Source: JAVVEG01 sp032251455 (GTDB taxonomy: Bacteria; Pseudomonadota; Gammaproteobacteria; Pseudomonadales; Pseudohongiellaceae). Taken from it: a stretch of 64,000 nt of DNA. The notes under the pieces are model-generated. The model did not search any database, was not told where the DNA came from, and saw only the letters and a program-made list of their open reading frames with translations. Position 1 is the first letter of the stretch. The number at the start of each line of letters is the position of its first letter. This document shows, in pieces, positions 1 to 7,748 of the stretch. Both the position numbers and the translations under genes were made by a program. The stretch lies in NCBI GenBank assembly GCA_032251455.1, contig JAVVEG010000010.1, forward strand, positions 48,087-112,086, read 5' to 3'.

Positions 1-252
1 TATGCCAGGCTGGCCCTGCAGGGCATCTACTTCAAGGCCAGAGTCATCGGCCATGGCAGGCAGACCGGTTGCCGCGCAGGCATGCCTGGCTTTTATGATC
101 GCATTTTCCACAAAGCTCAAGCCGGTTTCCTCGGCGTCACTGACACCAAGTGTGCCCTGGCTGACAAACTCGATCATCTCGCTGCCCAGCATTTGTTGAA
201 ACTCTCTGAGCTTGCCTTTGTTGCTGCTGGCCAGGACGATTTTCTGGCTCAT
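1..252 (-). CDS. rdgB: XTP/dITP diphosphatase RdgB (HAM1 family), partial at window edge
   Basis: Only the first 84 codons are in the window; the gene runs off the left edge. The N-terminus translates to MSQKIVLASSNKGKLREF, the substrate-binding opening motif of the HAM1/RdgB family, and is followed by FVENAIIKAR and MADDSGLEVDAL, the conserved acidic metal-binding segment. Members of this family hydrolyse XTP, dITP and ITP to monophosphates and keep deaminated purines out of DNA. The ATG at 252 overlaps the metW stop as ATGA, so the two genes are translationally coupled. Order metX-metW-rdgB is common in gammaproteobacteria such as Pseudomonas. The C-terminal half cannot be assessed. Confidence 0.93.
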   Translation of the reverse strand, partial: MSQKIVLASSNKGKLREFQQMLGSEMIEFVSQGTLGVSDAEETGLSFVENAIIKARHACAATGLPAMADDSGLEVDALQGQPGI

Positions 253-848
253 TTTCCGCGCCTGGTTATATGGTAAATGGCAATTTCTCCCAGCAAATTG
301 GGCAATAAATTGATCATCCAGTTATCCCGATGGCGGATATCAACTACTGTACGTTCCAGTATGTCGATCTTCCTTTCCCTGCAGAAGCTGTCAAAATCAC
401 GCACGGTACAAAAATGGATATTGGGTGTGTTGTACCATTCATAAGGCATGAATTCGGAAACCGGCATCCGGCCCTTGCGGGCCAGGTAAAAACGGCTGCG
501 CCAATGACCAAAATTGGGGAAGGTGACAATGCCATTCCTGCCCACGCGCAGCATTTCTTCGATAATGATGTCTGGATACTGTACTGCCTGCAAGGTTTGT
601 GTCAACAGGACGGTATCGAAGCTGGCAGTCTCGAAATTGGACAGACCCTTGTCGAGGTCCTGCTCGATGACATGGACTCCTTTTTGCAGACAGTGCTCGA
701 TATTATCCGCATTGATTTCCAGGCCGGTATCCAGAACCTGTTTTTCTCGTTTCAGGTAATCCAGCAGGTTGCCTTCACCACAGCCCAGGTCAAGAACACG
801 GCTGCCGGGTTCTATCCAGCGTTGTATGATATCCAGGTCAGGACGCAT
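249..848 (-). CDS. metW: Methionine biosynthesis protein MetW
   Basis: 199 residues, the usual MetW length. The SAM-type methyltransferase motif I is seen as RVLDLGCGEGNLL near residue 18, followed by the acidic end of strand beta2 (GLEIN). MetW is genetically tied to MetX: in several proteobacteria the two act together in acylation of homoserine, although a methyl-transfer reaction for MetW has not been settled. The start overlaps the 3' end of metX by 11 bp and the stop overlaps rdgB by 4 bp, so it is in the middle of a coupled run. No truncation is visible. Confidence 0.93.
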   Translation of the reverse strand: MRPDLDIIQRWIEPGSRVLDLGCGEGNLLDYLKREKQVLDTGLEINADNIEHCLQKGVHVIEQDLDKGLSNFETASFDTVLLTQTLQAVQYPDIIIEEMLRVGRNGIVTFPNFGHWRSRFYLARKGRMPVSEFMPYEWYNTPNIHFCTVRDFDSFCRERKIDILERTVVDIRHRDNWMINLLPNLLGEIAIYHITRRGK

Positions 849-2037
849 TGCCAGTCACCTCCCGATGAATGCGCAACAGATAGCTGCGCAGAGCCTGTTC
901 ATACCTGGGCACTGGCAAAAGAAAGGCATCATGTCCCTGGTCCGCCTGCACCTCAAGATAGGTGACCTGTTGCCGGGCTTTCAACAAGGCGGTGACAATT
1001 TCCCTGGAGCGTTCGGGGGGAAATCGCCAGTCGGTACTGAAAGATATCAACAGGAATTCACACAGGCTGTTGGCAAAAGCCTTGCTCAGGTCGCCCTCAT
1101 AATCAACGGTCGGGTCGAAATAATCCAGCGCCTTGGTCATCAGCAGATAGGTGTTGGCATCAAAGGTTTCCGAGAACCGTTCACCTTGATAATGCAGGTA
1201 ACTTTCAACCTGGAAATCGACATCAAAGCCGAAACTGAGCTTTCCTGCCCGCAGGTCCCGGCCCAGATTCAAGGAAGCACTTTTCAGCGCATCCGAGGCC
1301 TTGCCGAATTTATCGCGCATTGCGCTGTCGGAAAGATAGGTGATGTGCCCCACCATGCGGGCCAGCATCAACCCCTTCTTGGGAAAGGTTCCGTGTTCCA
1401 GATAGCGGCCATGGTGAAAATCCGGGTCGGCCGTGATCGATTGCCGGGCGACTTCATTGAACGCGATGTTCTGCGCGGAAAGTTTGGGTGCCGCAGCCAG
1501 CATGATGGCATGGCCAAGCCGTGCCGGGTAACTGATCGCCCAACGCATCACCTGCATGCCACCCAGGCTGCCGCCAATGACGGCAGCCCATTTCTCGATG
1601 CCCAGGAAATCTGCCAGACGGGCCTGGCTTTGCACCCAGTCGCGTACGGTGACCACCGGAAAATCAGGGCCATACCAGGTGTTGGTTTCCGGATTGATCG
1701 AAGCGGGGCCGGTGCTGCCCGCGCAACCCCCCAGATTGTTCAGACAGACGACATGGAACAGCGTGGTGTCGATGGGTTTGCCCGGACCGATATAGTGATC
1801 CCACCAGCCTGGCTTGGCATCGGTTTCGCTGTGGTAGCCTGCGGCATGATGATCACCGCTGAGGGCATGGCAGATCAGTATCGCATTGCTTTTGTCGGCA
1901 TTGAGTTCGCCGTAGGTCTCAATCATGAGGTCGTAGCTGTTGAGCACCTTGCCACTGCGCAGCAACAAAGGCTCATCAAAATGGACGAGACGCGGGCTGA
2001 CGATACCAACTGAATTTTCCGGCAGGGGGTTTGGCAT
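838..2037 (-). CDS. metX: Homoserine O-acyltransferase MetX
   Basis: 399 residues of alpha/beta-hydrolase-fold acyltransferase. The nucleophile elbow GGSLGGMQ places the catalytic serine at about residue 157; the oxyanion segment NNLGGCAGSTGPASINP is at 100-115; a C-terminal DQGHDAFLLP supplies the catalytic histidine. The enzyme activates homoserine in the cytoplasm for methionine synthesis by direct sulfhydrylation or transsulfuration. MetX proteins use either acetyl-CoA or succinyl-CoA, and the donor cannot be decided safely by eye here, so the neutral name is kept. The ATG at 2037 is 5 bp from the yggT stop, and metW follows with an 11-bp overlap. Confidence 0.93.
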   Translation of the reverse strand: MPNPLPENSVGIVSPRLVHFDEPLLLRSGKVLNSYDLMIETYGELNADKSNAILICHALSGDHHAAGYHSETDAKPGWWDHYIGPGKPIDTTLFHVVCLNNLGGCAGSTGPASINPETNTWYGPDFPVVTVRDWVQSQARLADFLGIEKWAAVIGGSLGGMQVMRWAISYPARLGHAIMLAAAPKLSAQNIAFNEVARQSITADPDFHHGRYLEHGTFPKKGLMLARMVGHITYLSDSAMRDKFGKASDALKSASLNLGRDLRAGKLSFGFDVDFQVESYLHYQGERFSETFDANTYLLMTKALDYFDPTVDYEGDLSKAFANSLCEFLLISFSTDWRFPPERSREIVTALLKARQQVTYLEVQADQGHDAFLLPVPRYEQALRSYLLRIHREVTGNAS

Positions 2038-2042
2038 TTTGC

Positions 2043-2621
2043 TTAAATTCCAAGCACCAGCGCAGGGTTCAGAGCAACCTGGCCGATGATCACCGTGCGA
2101 ATTATCTGGATGCTGAGAAACACCAGTATGGGTGAAAAGTCCAGGCCACCCATGGCGGGCAACAGGCGGCGAAAGGGTGCCATGACCGGTTCGGTCAATT
2201 GCCGGGTCAGGCTCAGGGCCGGGTGCGCACTGTACGGCGCGATGAAACTGGCGACAATGGAGATGATGATTGCCCAGAAATAAATATTGAGAATGAAGGA
2301 CAACAGGCCGGTTGCTGACCAGGTGATTATCAGTCCCGCACCGGGCAGAGCAAAACCACTGAACAGGATCAGCAGGCTGGTGGCAATCATCTGCAGCAAG
2401 AGGGCAAGTATCAGGCTGGAAAAATCAATGCCCCGAAAGCCGGGAATGAGGCGGCGGAACAGGCGCACGCCAGGGTCGGTGATCTGGACGATGGCCTGGG
2501 TGATGGGGTTGTAGAAATCCGCTTTTGCCAGTTGCAGCAGAAACCGCAGCAACACCGCCAGCAACAACAGACTACCCAGGGTGTTGATGAGAAGCACCCC
2601 TACACTTGCTAATGTGCCCAT
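2043..2621 (-). CDS. yggT: YggT family integral membrane protein
   Basis: 192 residues with two repeats of the YGGT domain, each with a pair of hydrophobic helices around a polar PFRRLIPGFRGIDFS or PFRRLLPAMGGLDFS segment (roughly residues 53-68 and 148-163). The internal duplication of FRRL.P..GG.DFS is directly visible. YggT proteins are inner-membrane proteins linked genetically to osmotic shock and, in related lineages, to placement of division or thylakoid complexes; the biochemical role is not settled. Located between proC and metX, the standard neighbourhood in gammaproteobacteria. It is probably co-transcribed with both, with 42 bp to proC. Confidence 0.9.
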   Translation of the reverse strand: MGTLASVGVLLINTLGSLLLLAVLLRFLLQLAKADFYNPITQAIVQITDPGVRLFRRLIPGFRGIDFSSLILALLLQMIATSLLILFSGFALPGAGLIITWSATGLLSFILNIYFWAIIISIVASFIAPYSAHPALSLTRQLTEPVMAPFRRLLPAMGGLDFSPILVFLSIQIIRTVIIGQVALNPALVLGI

Positions 2622-2663
2622 TCTGTACTCTCTCTTGTCAGGGTTGGAAAAGCGGCCTGGTCA

Positions 2664-3473
2664 TCAGCTTTTGGCCAGGTCTATGGAACGTTGAAAGGCG
2701 GCATGCATGGCTTTTTGCACCAGCGCCGAAAACCCGCCCGCATCGAAGGTATGGATGGCCTGTTCGGTAGTGCCGCCGGGTGAGGTGACCTGCCGACGCA
2801 GTTCGGCAGCGGAGACCTCGCTGCTGGCTGCCAGCCGGGCAGCACCCAGTGCAGTCTGCAGGGTCAGTTCGCGGGCAACCTGCGGCTCCAGCCCCAGTTC
2901 CCTGGCGGTTGTCTCCATGGCTTCCATCAACAGGAAAAAATAGGCCGGACCACTGCCGGACAGCGCAGTGACGGCATCGATTTCACCTTCATGGCGTAAC
3001 CAGCAGGTCTTGCCGACCGCAGCAAGAACCTGTTCGGCTACCAGCTTCTGTGCCAGGGTGGTGACGGTGTTGGCAAACAGGCCGGTTGCCCCTGTCAGTA
3101 CCAGGGCTGGCGTATTGGGCATGCAGCGGACGATGGCCTGGTTTTCACCGAGCCAGCCTTGCAGTTTGAGCAGAGGAATACCTGCCGCGATCGAGATGAT
3201 CAGGCTGCCTTGCTGCAGCTGCGGGGCCAGTTCCGTACACACAGATGGCATGACCTGAGGCTTCACTGCCAGAACAACCACCTCTGCCGTGCTGACGATA
3301 TCCGCAGCGGTTCCGGTATGGATGCCGCATTGCTGGGCCAGGGCGCCCAGGCGGGCCTGATCCGGATCGCAGGCCGACAGTGAATCGGTTGGATAGGCTT
3401 GTTTCACCAGCCCATGAATAAGGCTGCCGGCCATATTGCCGGCACCGATAAAGGCGATCCTGGGCTTATGCAC
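2664..3473 (-). CDS. proC: Pyrroline-5-carboxylate reductase
   Basis: 269 residues, the family's normal length. The Rossmann motif FIGAGNMAGSLIHG is at residues 8-21, the catalytic region ALSGSGPAYFFLLMEAM near 173-189 and the C-terminal signature TSPGGTTEQAIHTF near 231-244. It catalyses the last step of proline synthesis, NAD(P)H reduction of 1-pyrroline-5-carboxylate. The start is a GTG at 3473, with GGGAGG about 8 bp upstream. An ATG at 3480 lies in another frame and opens only a four-codon ORF (MNSA, stop) across the real start. No YggS-type PLP protein sits upstream, unlike in many relatives; an ABC exporter does instead. Confidence 0.95.
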   Translation of the reverse strand: MHKPRIAFIGAGNMAGSLIHGLVKQAYPTDSLSACDPDQARLGALAQQCGIHTGTAADIVSTAEVVVLAVKPQVMPSVCTELAPQLQQGSLIISIAAGIPLLKLQGWLGENQAIVRCMPNTPALVLTGATGLFANTVTTLAQKLVAEQVLAAVGKTCWLRHEGEIDAVTALSGSGPAYFFLLMEAMETTARELGLEPQVARELTLQTALGAARLAASSEVSAAELRRQVTSPGGTTEQAIHTFDAGGFSALVQKAMHAAFQRSIDLAKS

Positions 3474-3581
3474 TGTTCATCCTCCCTCTAACAGGTCTAA
3501 CAGCTAACAGGTTTCGACTGTCCTGCCGGGCAGGTGTCGATATCGCCGTATTCTAGCGTATGGGATTGCTCAGGGCTATGC

Positions 3582-5186
3582 TCACGCATCCGCCTTGCCG
3601 GTCAGCATGCGATAGATTTCCAGCAGCCGTGGAGGTTGGCCGCTGCGCAACACCCCTTGCCGAAAGACCCTGCCGGATAACCAGAGCATGGCAACGATAC
3701 TGAGCAGCAAAACGAGGGTAGTGCCGATGATGTCAAACAGTGGTGGCTGTGCGGCCGCGCGGTTCATCATGATGAACGGGGTAAACAGCGGAATCCAGGA
3801 CATGATGCGAGCGATTGAGCCATTCGGGTCCTGCGCGATGAAACTCATCGTCAGCAGCGGGAGCAGCAGAATCATCATCATGGGCAGCATCAGGTTCTGG
3901 GCTTCCTTCAAGGTATTGCAGAGGCTGCCGATGGCCAGAAAGAAACCGGCATAGAGTGCATAGCCGGCAATATAATAAAACAGGAAATAGGGAATCAGTT
4001 CCGAACCGAGCAGTACATCAAGCAGTTGTGAAATAACCGCTGTTTCTGTGCTTTGATAGAACTGGATAAAGAGCAGGAAGGAAACCAGCCAGGCAACGAT
4101 GGTCGTGATCCCGCTCATGCCGATGCCCAGCAATTTGCCCATCATCAGTTCGCCCGGAGTGACCGAGGCGAGCAGCACCTCGATGATGCGATTGGATTTC
4201 TCTTCGATGGTATTGCTCAGCAGGTATTGCACACTTTGCATCAGGGTGATGAACATCAGATAAACAAATCCAACTGGCGCCCATTGGCGAAAGGTATCTG
4301 CCAGACTGACACTCTCATTGCCCTCGCTCTTGAGCGGGTCCAGCCGGGTCAGCGGCAGGCGGGTGCGCTGAATCTGGCGAACAGCCTCCACATCGATGCC
4401 TTGATCGGTGTAGGCACGGCTGCGAACGGTGCTGTTGATGCTGTTCTGGATGATGGTCGAAAGTCGGGTATCGGTCAGATTGCTGGACCAGTACTGGATG
4501 CCATTGCTGCTGTCTATTGCCGCTGTCGCTGCGGTGGTATCGTCCGGGGACTGAATATCGGTATCGGCATTGGCAGGGATCAGGATCAGGGCAAAGAGCT
4601 TGATCTGTTCCTCGCCTTCGTTCAATGTTTGCTGGCCATCAAGCCAGGGGCGCAACTGAGACACAATGAGGTCGGGACTGGCCCTGTCGTCCACACCTGA
4701 GGGGAGCGCAGCGGCAATGAACTGTGGCCGGGGGGGGGTGAAGGCCGGGGCATCGGGATCCAGGGACGGCGAGGCCATGGCCAGCGCAACATTCAGCCCG
4801 CCATTTGCCAGCCACTGGTCCAACGCGGCAAGTTCATCATTGCTGATGTTGTCCAGCAGGCGGTCAATCTGTTCGTTCGGGTTCAGGTCTGCCGGGGCAT
4901 CCTCGAAGTTGATGTCGAGACGATGGCGTTGCACGTAAGCGGCAAACTCCTGCAGTACCCGCCGTTGATGCTCGCGCTGGATGGCGGCTGTTATGCCTGG
5001 CTGGTAATTTCCGGTTTGGTCGATAAGGATGAAATGGCGTGTTGGTGTTGCTGAGGCCAACAGACTGGAAAAAAGGAAAATAGCGATGAAAATGAGGGGC
5101 AGCAGCAGGACACCAATCCAGAAGCCCTTGGTTCGCACATTTTCAGCGTACTCACGCTGGGCTATCAAGCCAACCACTCTCAGCAT
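3582..5186 (-). CDS. ABC-2 type exporter permease (NatB/YhaP-like)
   Basis: 534 residues. One N-terminal transmembrane helix (about residues 25-47) is followed by a large extracytoplasmic domain to about residue 310 and then five or six helices, the ABC2_membrane_3 architecture of NatB-type permeases. The segment EEKSNRIIEVLLASVTPGELMMGKLLG around residues 330-357 is the conserved coupling region of this family (shown here only as a landmark). The ATG overlaps the ATPase gene by 7 bp, so the pair forms one exporter. Substrates of such two-gene systems include sodium and unidentified compounds; nothing in the sequence fixes the substrate. 108 bp separate it from proC downstream. Confidence 0.87.
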   Translation of the reverse strand: MLRVVGLIAQREYAENVRTKGFWIGVLLLPLIFIAIFLFSSLLASATPTRHFILIDQTGNYQPGITAAIQREHQRRVLQEFAAYVQRHRLDINFEDAPADLNPNEQIDRLLDNISNDELAALDQWLANGGLNVALAMASPSLDPDAPAFTPPRPQFIAAALPSGVDDRASPDLIVSQLRPWLDGQQTLNEGEEQIKLFALILIPANADTDIQSPDDTTAATAAIDSSNGIQYWSSNLTDTRLSTIIQNSINSTVRSRAYTDQGIDVEAVRQIQRTRLPLTRLDPLKSEGNESVSLADTFRQWAPVGFVYLMFITLMQSVQYLLSNTIEEKSNRIIEVLLASVTPGELMMGKLLGIGMSGITTIVAWLVSFLLFIQFYQSTETAVISQLLDVLLGSELIPYFLFYYIAGYALYAGFFLAIGSLCNTLKEAQNLMLPMMMILLLPLLTMSFIAQDPNGSIARIMSWIPLFTPFIMMNRAAAQPPLFDIIGTTLVLLLSIVAMLWLSGRVFRQGVLRSGQPPRLLEIYRMLTGKADA

Positions 5187-6112
5187 TCTGCTTGCCCCTT
5201 TTCTTCCTGACTGACCAGATGGACGAACACATCATGCAGACCGGGTTGCCGGTAATCGAAGCGATCGAGGGAAATGCCCTGCTGCGAACACGTTTGCAGT
5301 ATCAGCTGTGGGTTGGCATTTTCCTGCAGATGAACCTCCCATTCCCGCTGCTTGTGTGCCGAGCGCGTGATGTGCAGAACGCCTTCGACCAGACCCAGTT
5401 GACTGAGGTCCTCGGTGCTTTCCAGTAAAATCCGGCGTGGCAGAAGCGAGCAGGCGGCAGTGATTGATCCATCGAAAATCTTTTTGCCTCCGGCGACAAG
5501 CAGAAACTGATCACAAAGGCGTTCAGCATGCTGCATGACATGGGTCGAGAAAATGACAGTGCCGCCCGCAGCGGCAATATTCTTGATCAACTGCTCCAGG
5601 GATTCCTGATTGACCGGATCAAGCCCGGAAAAGGGTTCGTCGAGTATGACCAGTTCCGGTCTGTGGGCTACCGCAGCCAGTACCTGAACTTTCTGGCTCA
5701 TGCCCTTGGAGAGTGATTCGACCCGGTTTTGCGCAAACTCGCCAAGCCCGTATTGTGCCAGCAGGTCGCCGGCCCGCTGCCTGGCAGTGCGGCGGTCAAG
5801 CCCCTTGAGAGCAGCGAAATAACTGATGACGTTCAAGGCGGTCATCTTTTTGTACAGGCCTTTCTCCTCGGGGAGGTAGCCAAGGCGATGGCGCACTGCT
5901 GCGGCGCAGTCATGCCCAAGGATGTTGATGCTGCCGCTGCTGGGTTTGATGATGTCCAGAATCATGCGGATGGTGGTGGTCTTGCCGGCACCGTTGGGGC
6001 CCAGCAAGCCGTATATGGCGCCTTTCGGGATGCGCAGGCTGAGGTCCGCAACCGCAGTGAACTCACCGTAGCGTTTGCTGACCTTATCGAGACTCAGTAC
6101 CCAGTCTGTCAT
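5180..6112 (-). CDS. ABC transporter ATP-binding protein (NatA-like)
   Basis: 310 residues with a complete nucleotide-binding domain: Walker A GPNGAGKTT around residue 38, signature LSKGMSQKVQ around 133, Walker B LVILDEPFSGLDP around 153-165 and the switch histidine in FSTHVMQH. The C-terminal 90 residues form a DUF4162-like regulatory tail common in NatA and gliding-type exporters. It powers the permease encoded directly downstream. The ribosome-binding site AAGGAG is 7 bp before the ATG and is part of a 12-bp tandem repeat that presents three SD-like boxes in a row (see repeat entry). Confidence 0.9.
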   Translation of the reverse strand: MTDWVLSLDKVSKRYGEFTAVADLSLRIPKGAIYGLLGPNGAGKTTTIRMILDIIKPSSGSINILGHDCAAAVRHRLGYLPEEKGLYKKMTALNVISYFAALKGLDRRTARQRAGDLLAQYGLGEFAQNRVESLSKGMSQKVQVLAAVAHRPELVILDEPFSGLDPVNQESLEQLIKNIAAAGGTVIFSTHVMQHAERLCDQFLLVAGGKKIFDGSITAACSLLPRRILLESTEDLSQLGLVEGVLHITRSAHKQREWEVHLQENANPQLILQTCSQQGISLDRFDYRQPGLHDVFVHLVSQEEKGQAEC

Positions 6113-6120
6113 CGATGCGC

Positions 6121-6156
6121 TCCTTTATGCACCCCCTTATGCACCCCTTTATGCAG
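6121..6156. repeat. Three 12-bp tandem repeats over the natA-like ribosome-binding site
   Basis: On the plus strand the units read TCCTTTATGCAC, CCCCTTATGCAC and CCCTTTATGCAG. Read on the coding (minus) strand each carries an SD-like AAGGAG or AAGGGG box; the unit nearest the ATG at 6112 provides the real ribosome-binding site. Another partial copy (ATGCACCCG) follows at about 6157. Copy number could change by slippage, which would alter spacing or strength of translation initiation. Confidence 0.85.
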
Positions 6157-6241
6157 ATGCACCCGTTGATGCGCCCTTTGACCCGGTTGTGGAAACCGGG
6201 TTGGCAGTGAAGACACCAGTGTGGCAGAGATGTCCGGGAAT

Positions 6242-7681
6242 TCACTCAGTCAGCAGATAGTGATTGATGGCCTCAGCCACCAGGCGGCCTTCATCGATGG
6301 CACGGACCACCAGAGATTGACCGCGGCGGCAATCTCCGGCTGCAAAGACCTTCGGGTTGCTGGTCTGGAAAGACCGGTATTCTGCCTTGTAGTTGGAACG
6401 TTGGTCCAGTTCGATGCCCAGGGCATTGCTGAGGTAGTGTTCCGGACCAAGAAAGCCCATGGAGAGCAGGATCAGCTCGGCTTCCCAGAATTTGACCGTG
6501 CCCGGGATTTCCTGGAATTTGCTGTCCACTTCTACCGTGTTGATGCCCAGCAGCTTGCCCTGGGCATCGCGGATGAATTCTTTGCCGGACAACGAGTATT
6601 CGCGCGGGTCTTTGCCAAAGCGGTGCGCGGCTTCCGTGTGCCCGTAATCTTCGCGGTAGATTTTCGGCCACAATGGCCAGGGATTATCTGCCGGGCGGTC
6701 CACTGAAGGACGTGGCATGATCTCGAAGTTGACCAGGGACTTGCAGCCATGGCGCAGCGAGGTGGCAATACAATCGGTACCGGTATCACCACCACCGATG
6801 ACGATGACATTCTTGTCCCTGGCGCTGATGAAATCGGCATTCTTCAGTCCTGAATCGAGCAGGCTGCGCGTGTTGGCCGTCAGAAATTCCATGGCAAAGT
6901 GGATACCGTCGCCGTCGCGGTTGGGAATCTTCAGGTCCCGTGCGGTGGTGGCACCCGTCGCCAGACACAGGGCATCGACGCCGGCCAGCAGTTTATCGAT
7001 GGCAATGGCATGCGGCCCTTGACCGCCAACATCGGCATTGACAACGAATTTGACCCCTTCAGCCGCCAGCAGCTTCACCCTGCGCTCAACCACTTCCTTA
7101 TCCAGTTTCATATTCGGAATGCCGTACATCAGCAGCCCGCCTATGCGATCCTCACGTTCATAGACGGTCACTTCATGGCCTGCCTGGTTGAGCTGTGCGG
7201 CAGCAGCCAGTCCGGCGGGACCAGAACCAATGACCGCCACTTTCCTGCCGGTGCGAGTGCTGGGAATATGGGGCACTACCCAGCCATTCTCGAAACCTTT
7301 GTCGATAATGGCATTTTCAATATTCTTGATGGTGACGGGCGGATTGCTGATACCAAGCACACAGGCCCCTTCGCAGGGTGCCGGGCAGACACGGCCGGTA
7401 AACTCCGGGAAGTTGTTGGTCTTGTGCAGGCGGTCCAGCGCCTCACGCCAGTAACCCTTGTAGACCAGATCATTCCATTCCGGGATCAGATTGTAAACGG
7501 GACAACCATTTTCTGATTGACAGAAAGGGACACCGCAGTCCATGCAACGGGCACCTTGCGTAGCCAGGTGGCTTTCATCATGTTCGGTATAGATTTCCTT
7601 GTAATCCAGTAAACGTTCTGCCGGAGCGCGATAAGGTTCTGCGCGCCGTTCAAATTCTTTAAAGCCAGTTGGTTTGCCCAT
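6242..7681 (-). CDS. gltD: Glutamate synthase (NADPH) small subunit
   Basis: 479 residues. The N-terminal cysteine clusters CMDCGVPFCQ and CPAPCEGAC bind the 4Fe-4S centres; an FAD-binding GSGPAGLAAAAQLNQAG lies near residue 152 and a NAD(P)H-binding GGGDTGTDC near 297. GltD passes electrons from NADPH through FAD and the iron-sulfur clusters to GltB. It lies 67 bp downstream of gltB in the same direction, the reverse spacing of a standard gltBD operon, and both subunits are full length. The C-terminal FAADCRRGQSLVVRAI is the closing FAD motif (GDCRRG). Confidence 0.96.
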   Translation of the reverse strand: MGKPTGFKEFERRAEPYRAPAERLLDYKEIYTEHDESHLATQGARCMDCGVPFCQSENGCPVYNLIPEWNDLVYKGYWREALDRLHKTNNFPEFTGRVCPAPCEGACVLGISNPPVTIKNIENAIIDKGFENGWVVPHIPSTRTGRKVAVIGSGPAGLAAAAQLNQAGHEVTVYEREDRIGGLLMYGIPNMKLDKEVVERRVKLLAAEGVKFVVNADVGGQGPHAIAIDKLLAGVDALCLATGATTARDLKIPNRDGDGIHFAMEFLTANTRSLLDSGLKNADFISARDKNVIVIGGGDTGTDCIATSLRHGCKSLVNFEIMPRPSVDRPADNPWPLWPKIYREDYGHTEAAHRFGKDPREYSLSGKEFIRDAQGKLLGINTVEVDSKFQEIPGTVKFWEAELILLSMGFLGPEHYLSNALGIELDQRSNYKAEYRSFQTSNPKVFAAGDCRRGQSLVVRAIDEGRLVAEAINHYLLTE

Positions 7682-7748
7682 GTGTAATCCAGTTTGTCGA
7701 GTCTTTTTTATCCTGCAATCGTTTGCTGCCGGTGTTGCCGGCAGCGGG

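Noticed and set aside
769..2013. 414-codon plus-strand open frame opposite metX
   Set aside because: Exact shadow of metX on the other strand; no domain and the metX product has all catalytic motifs.
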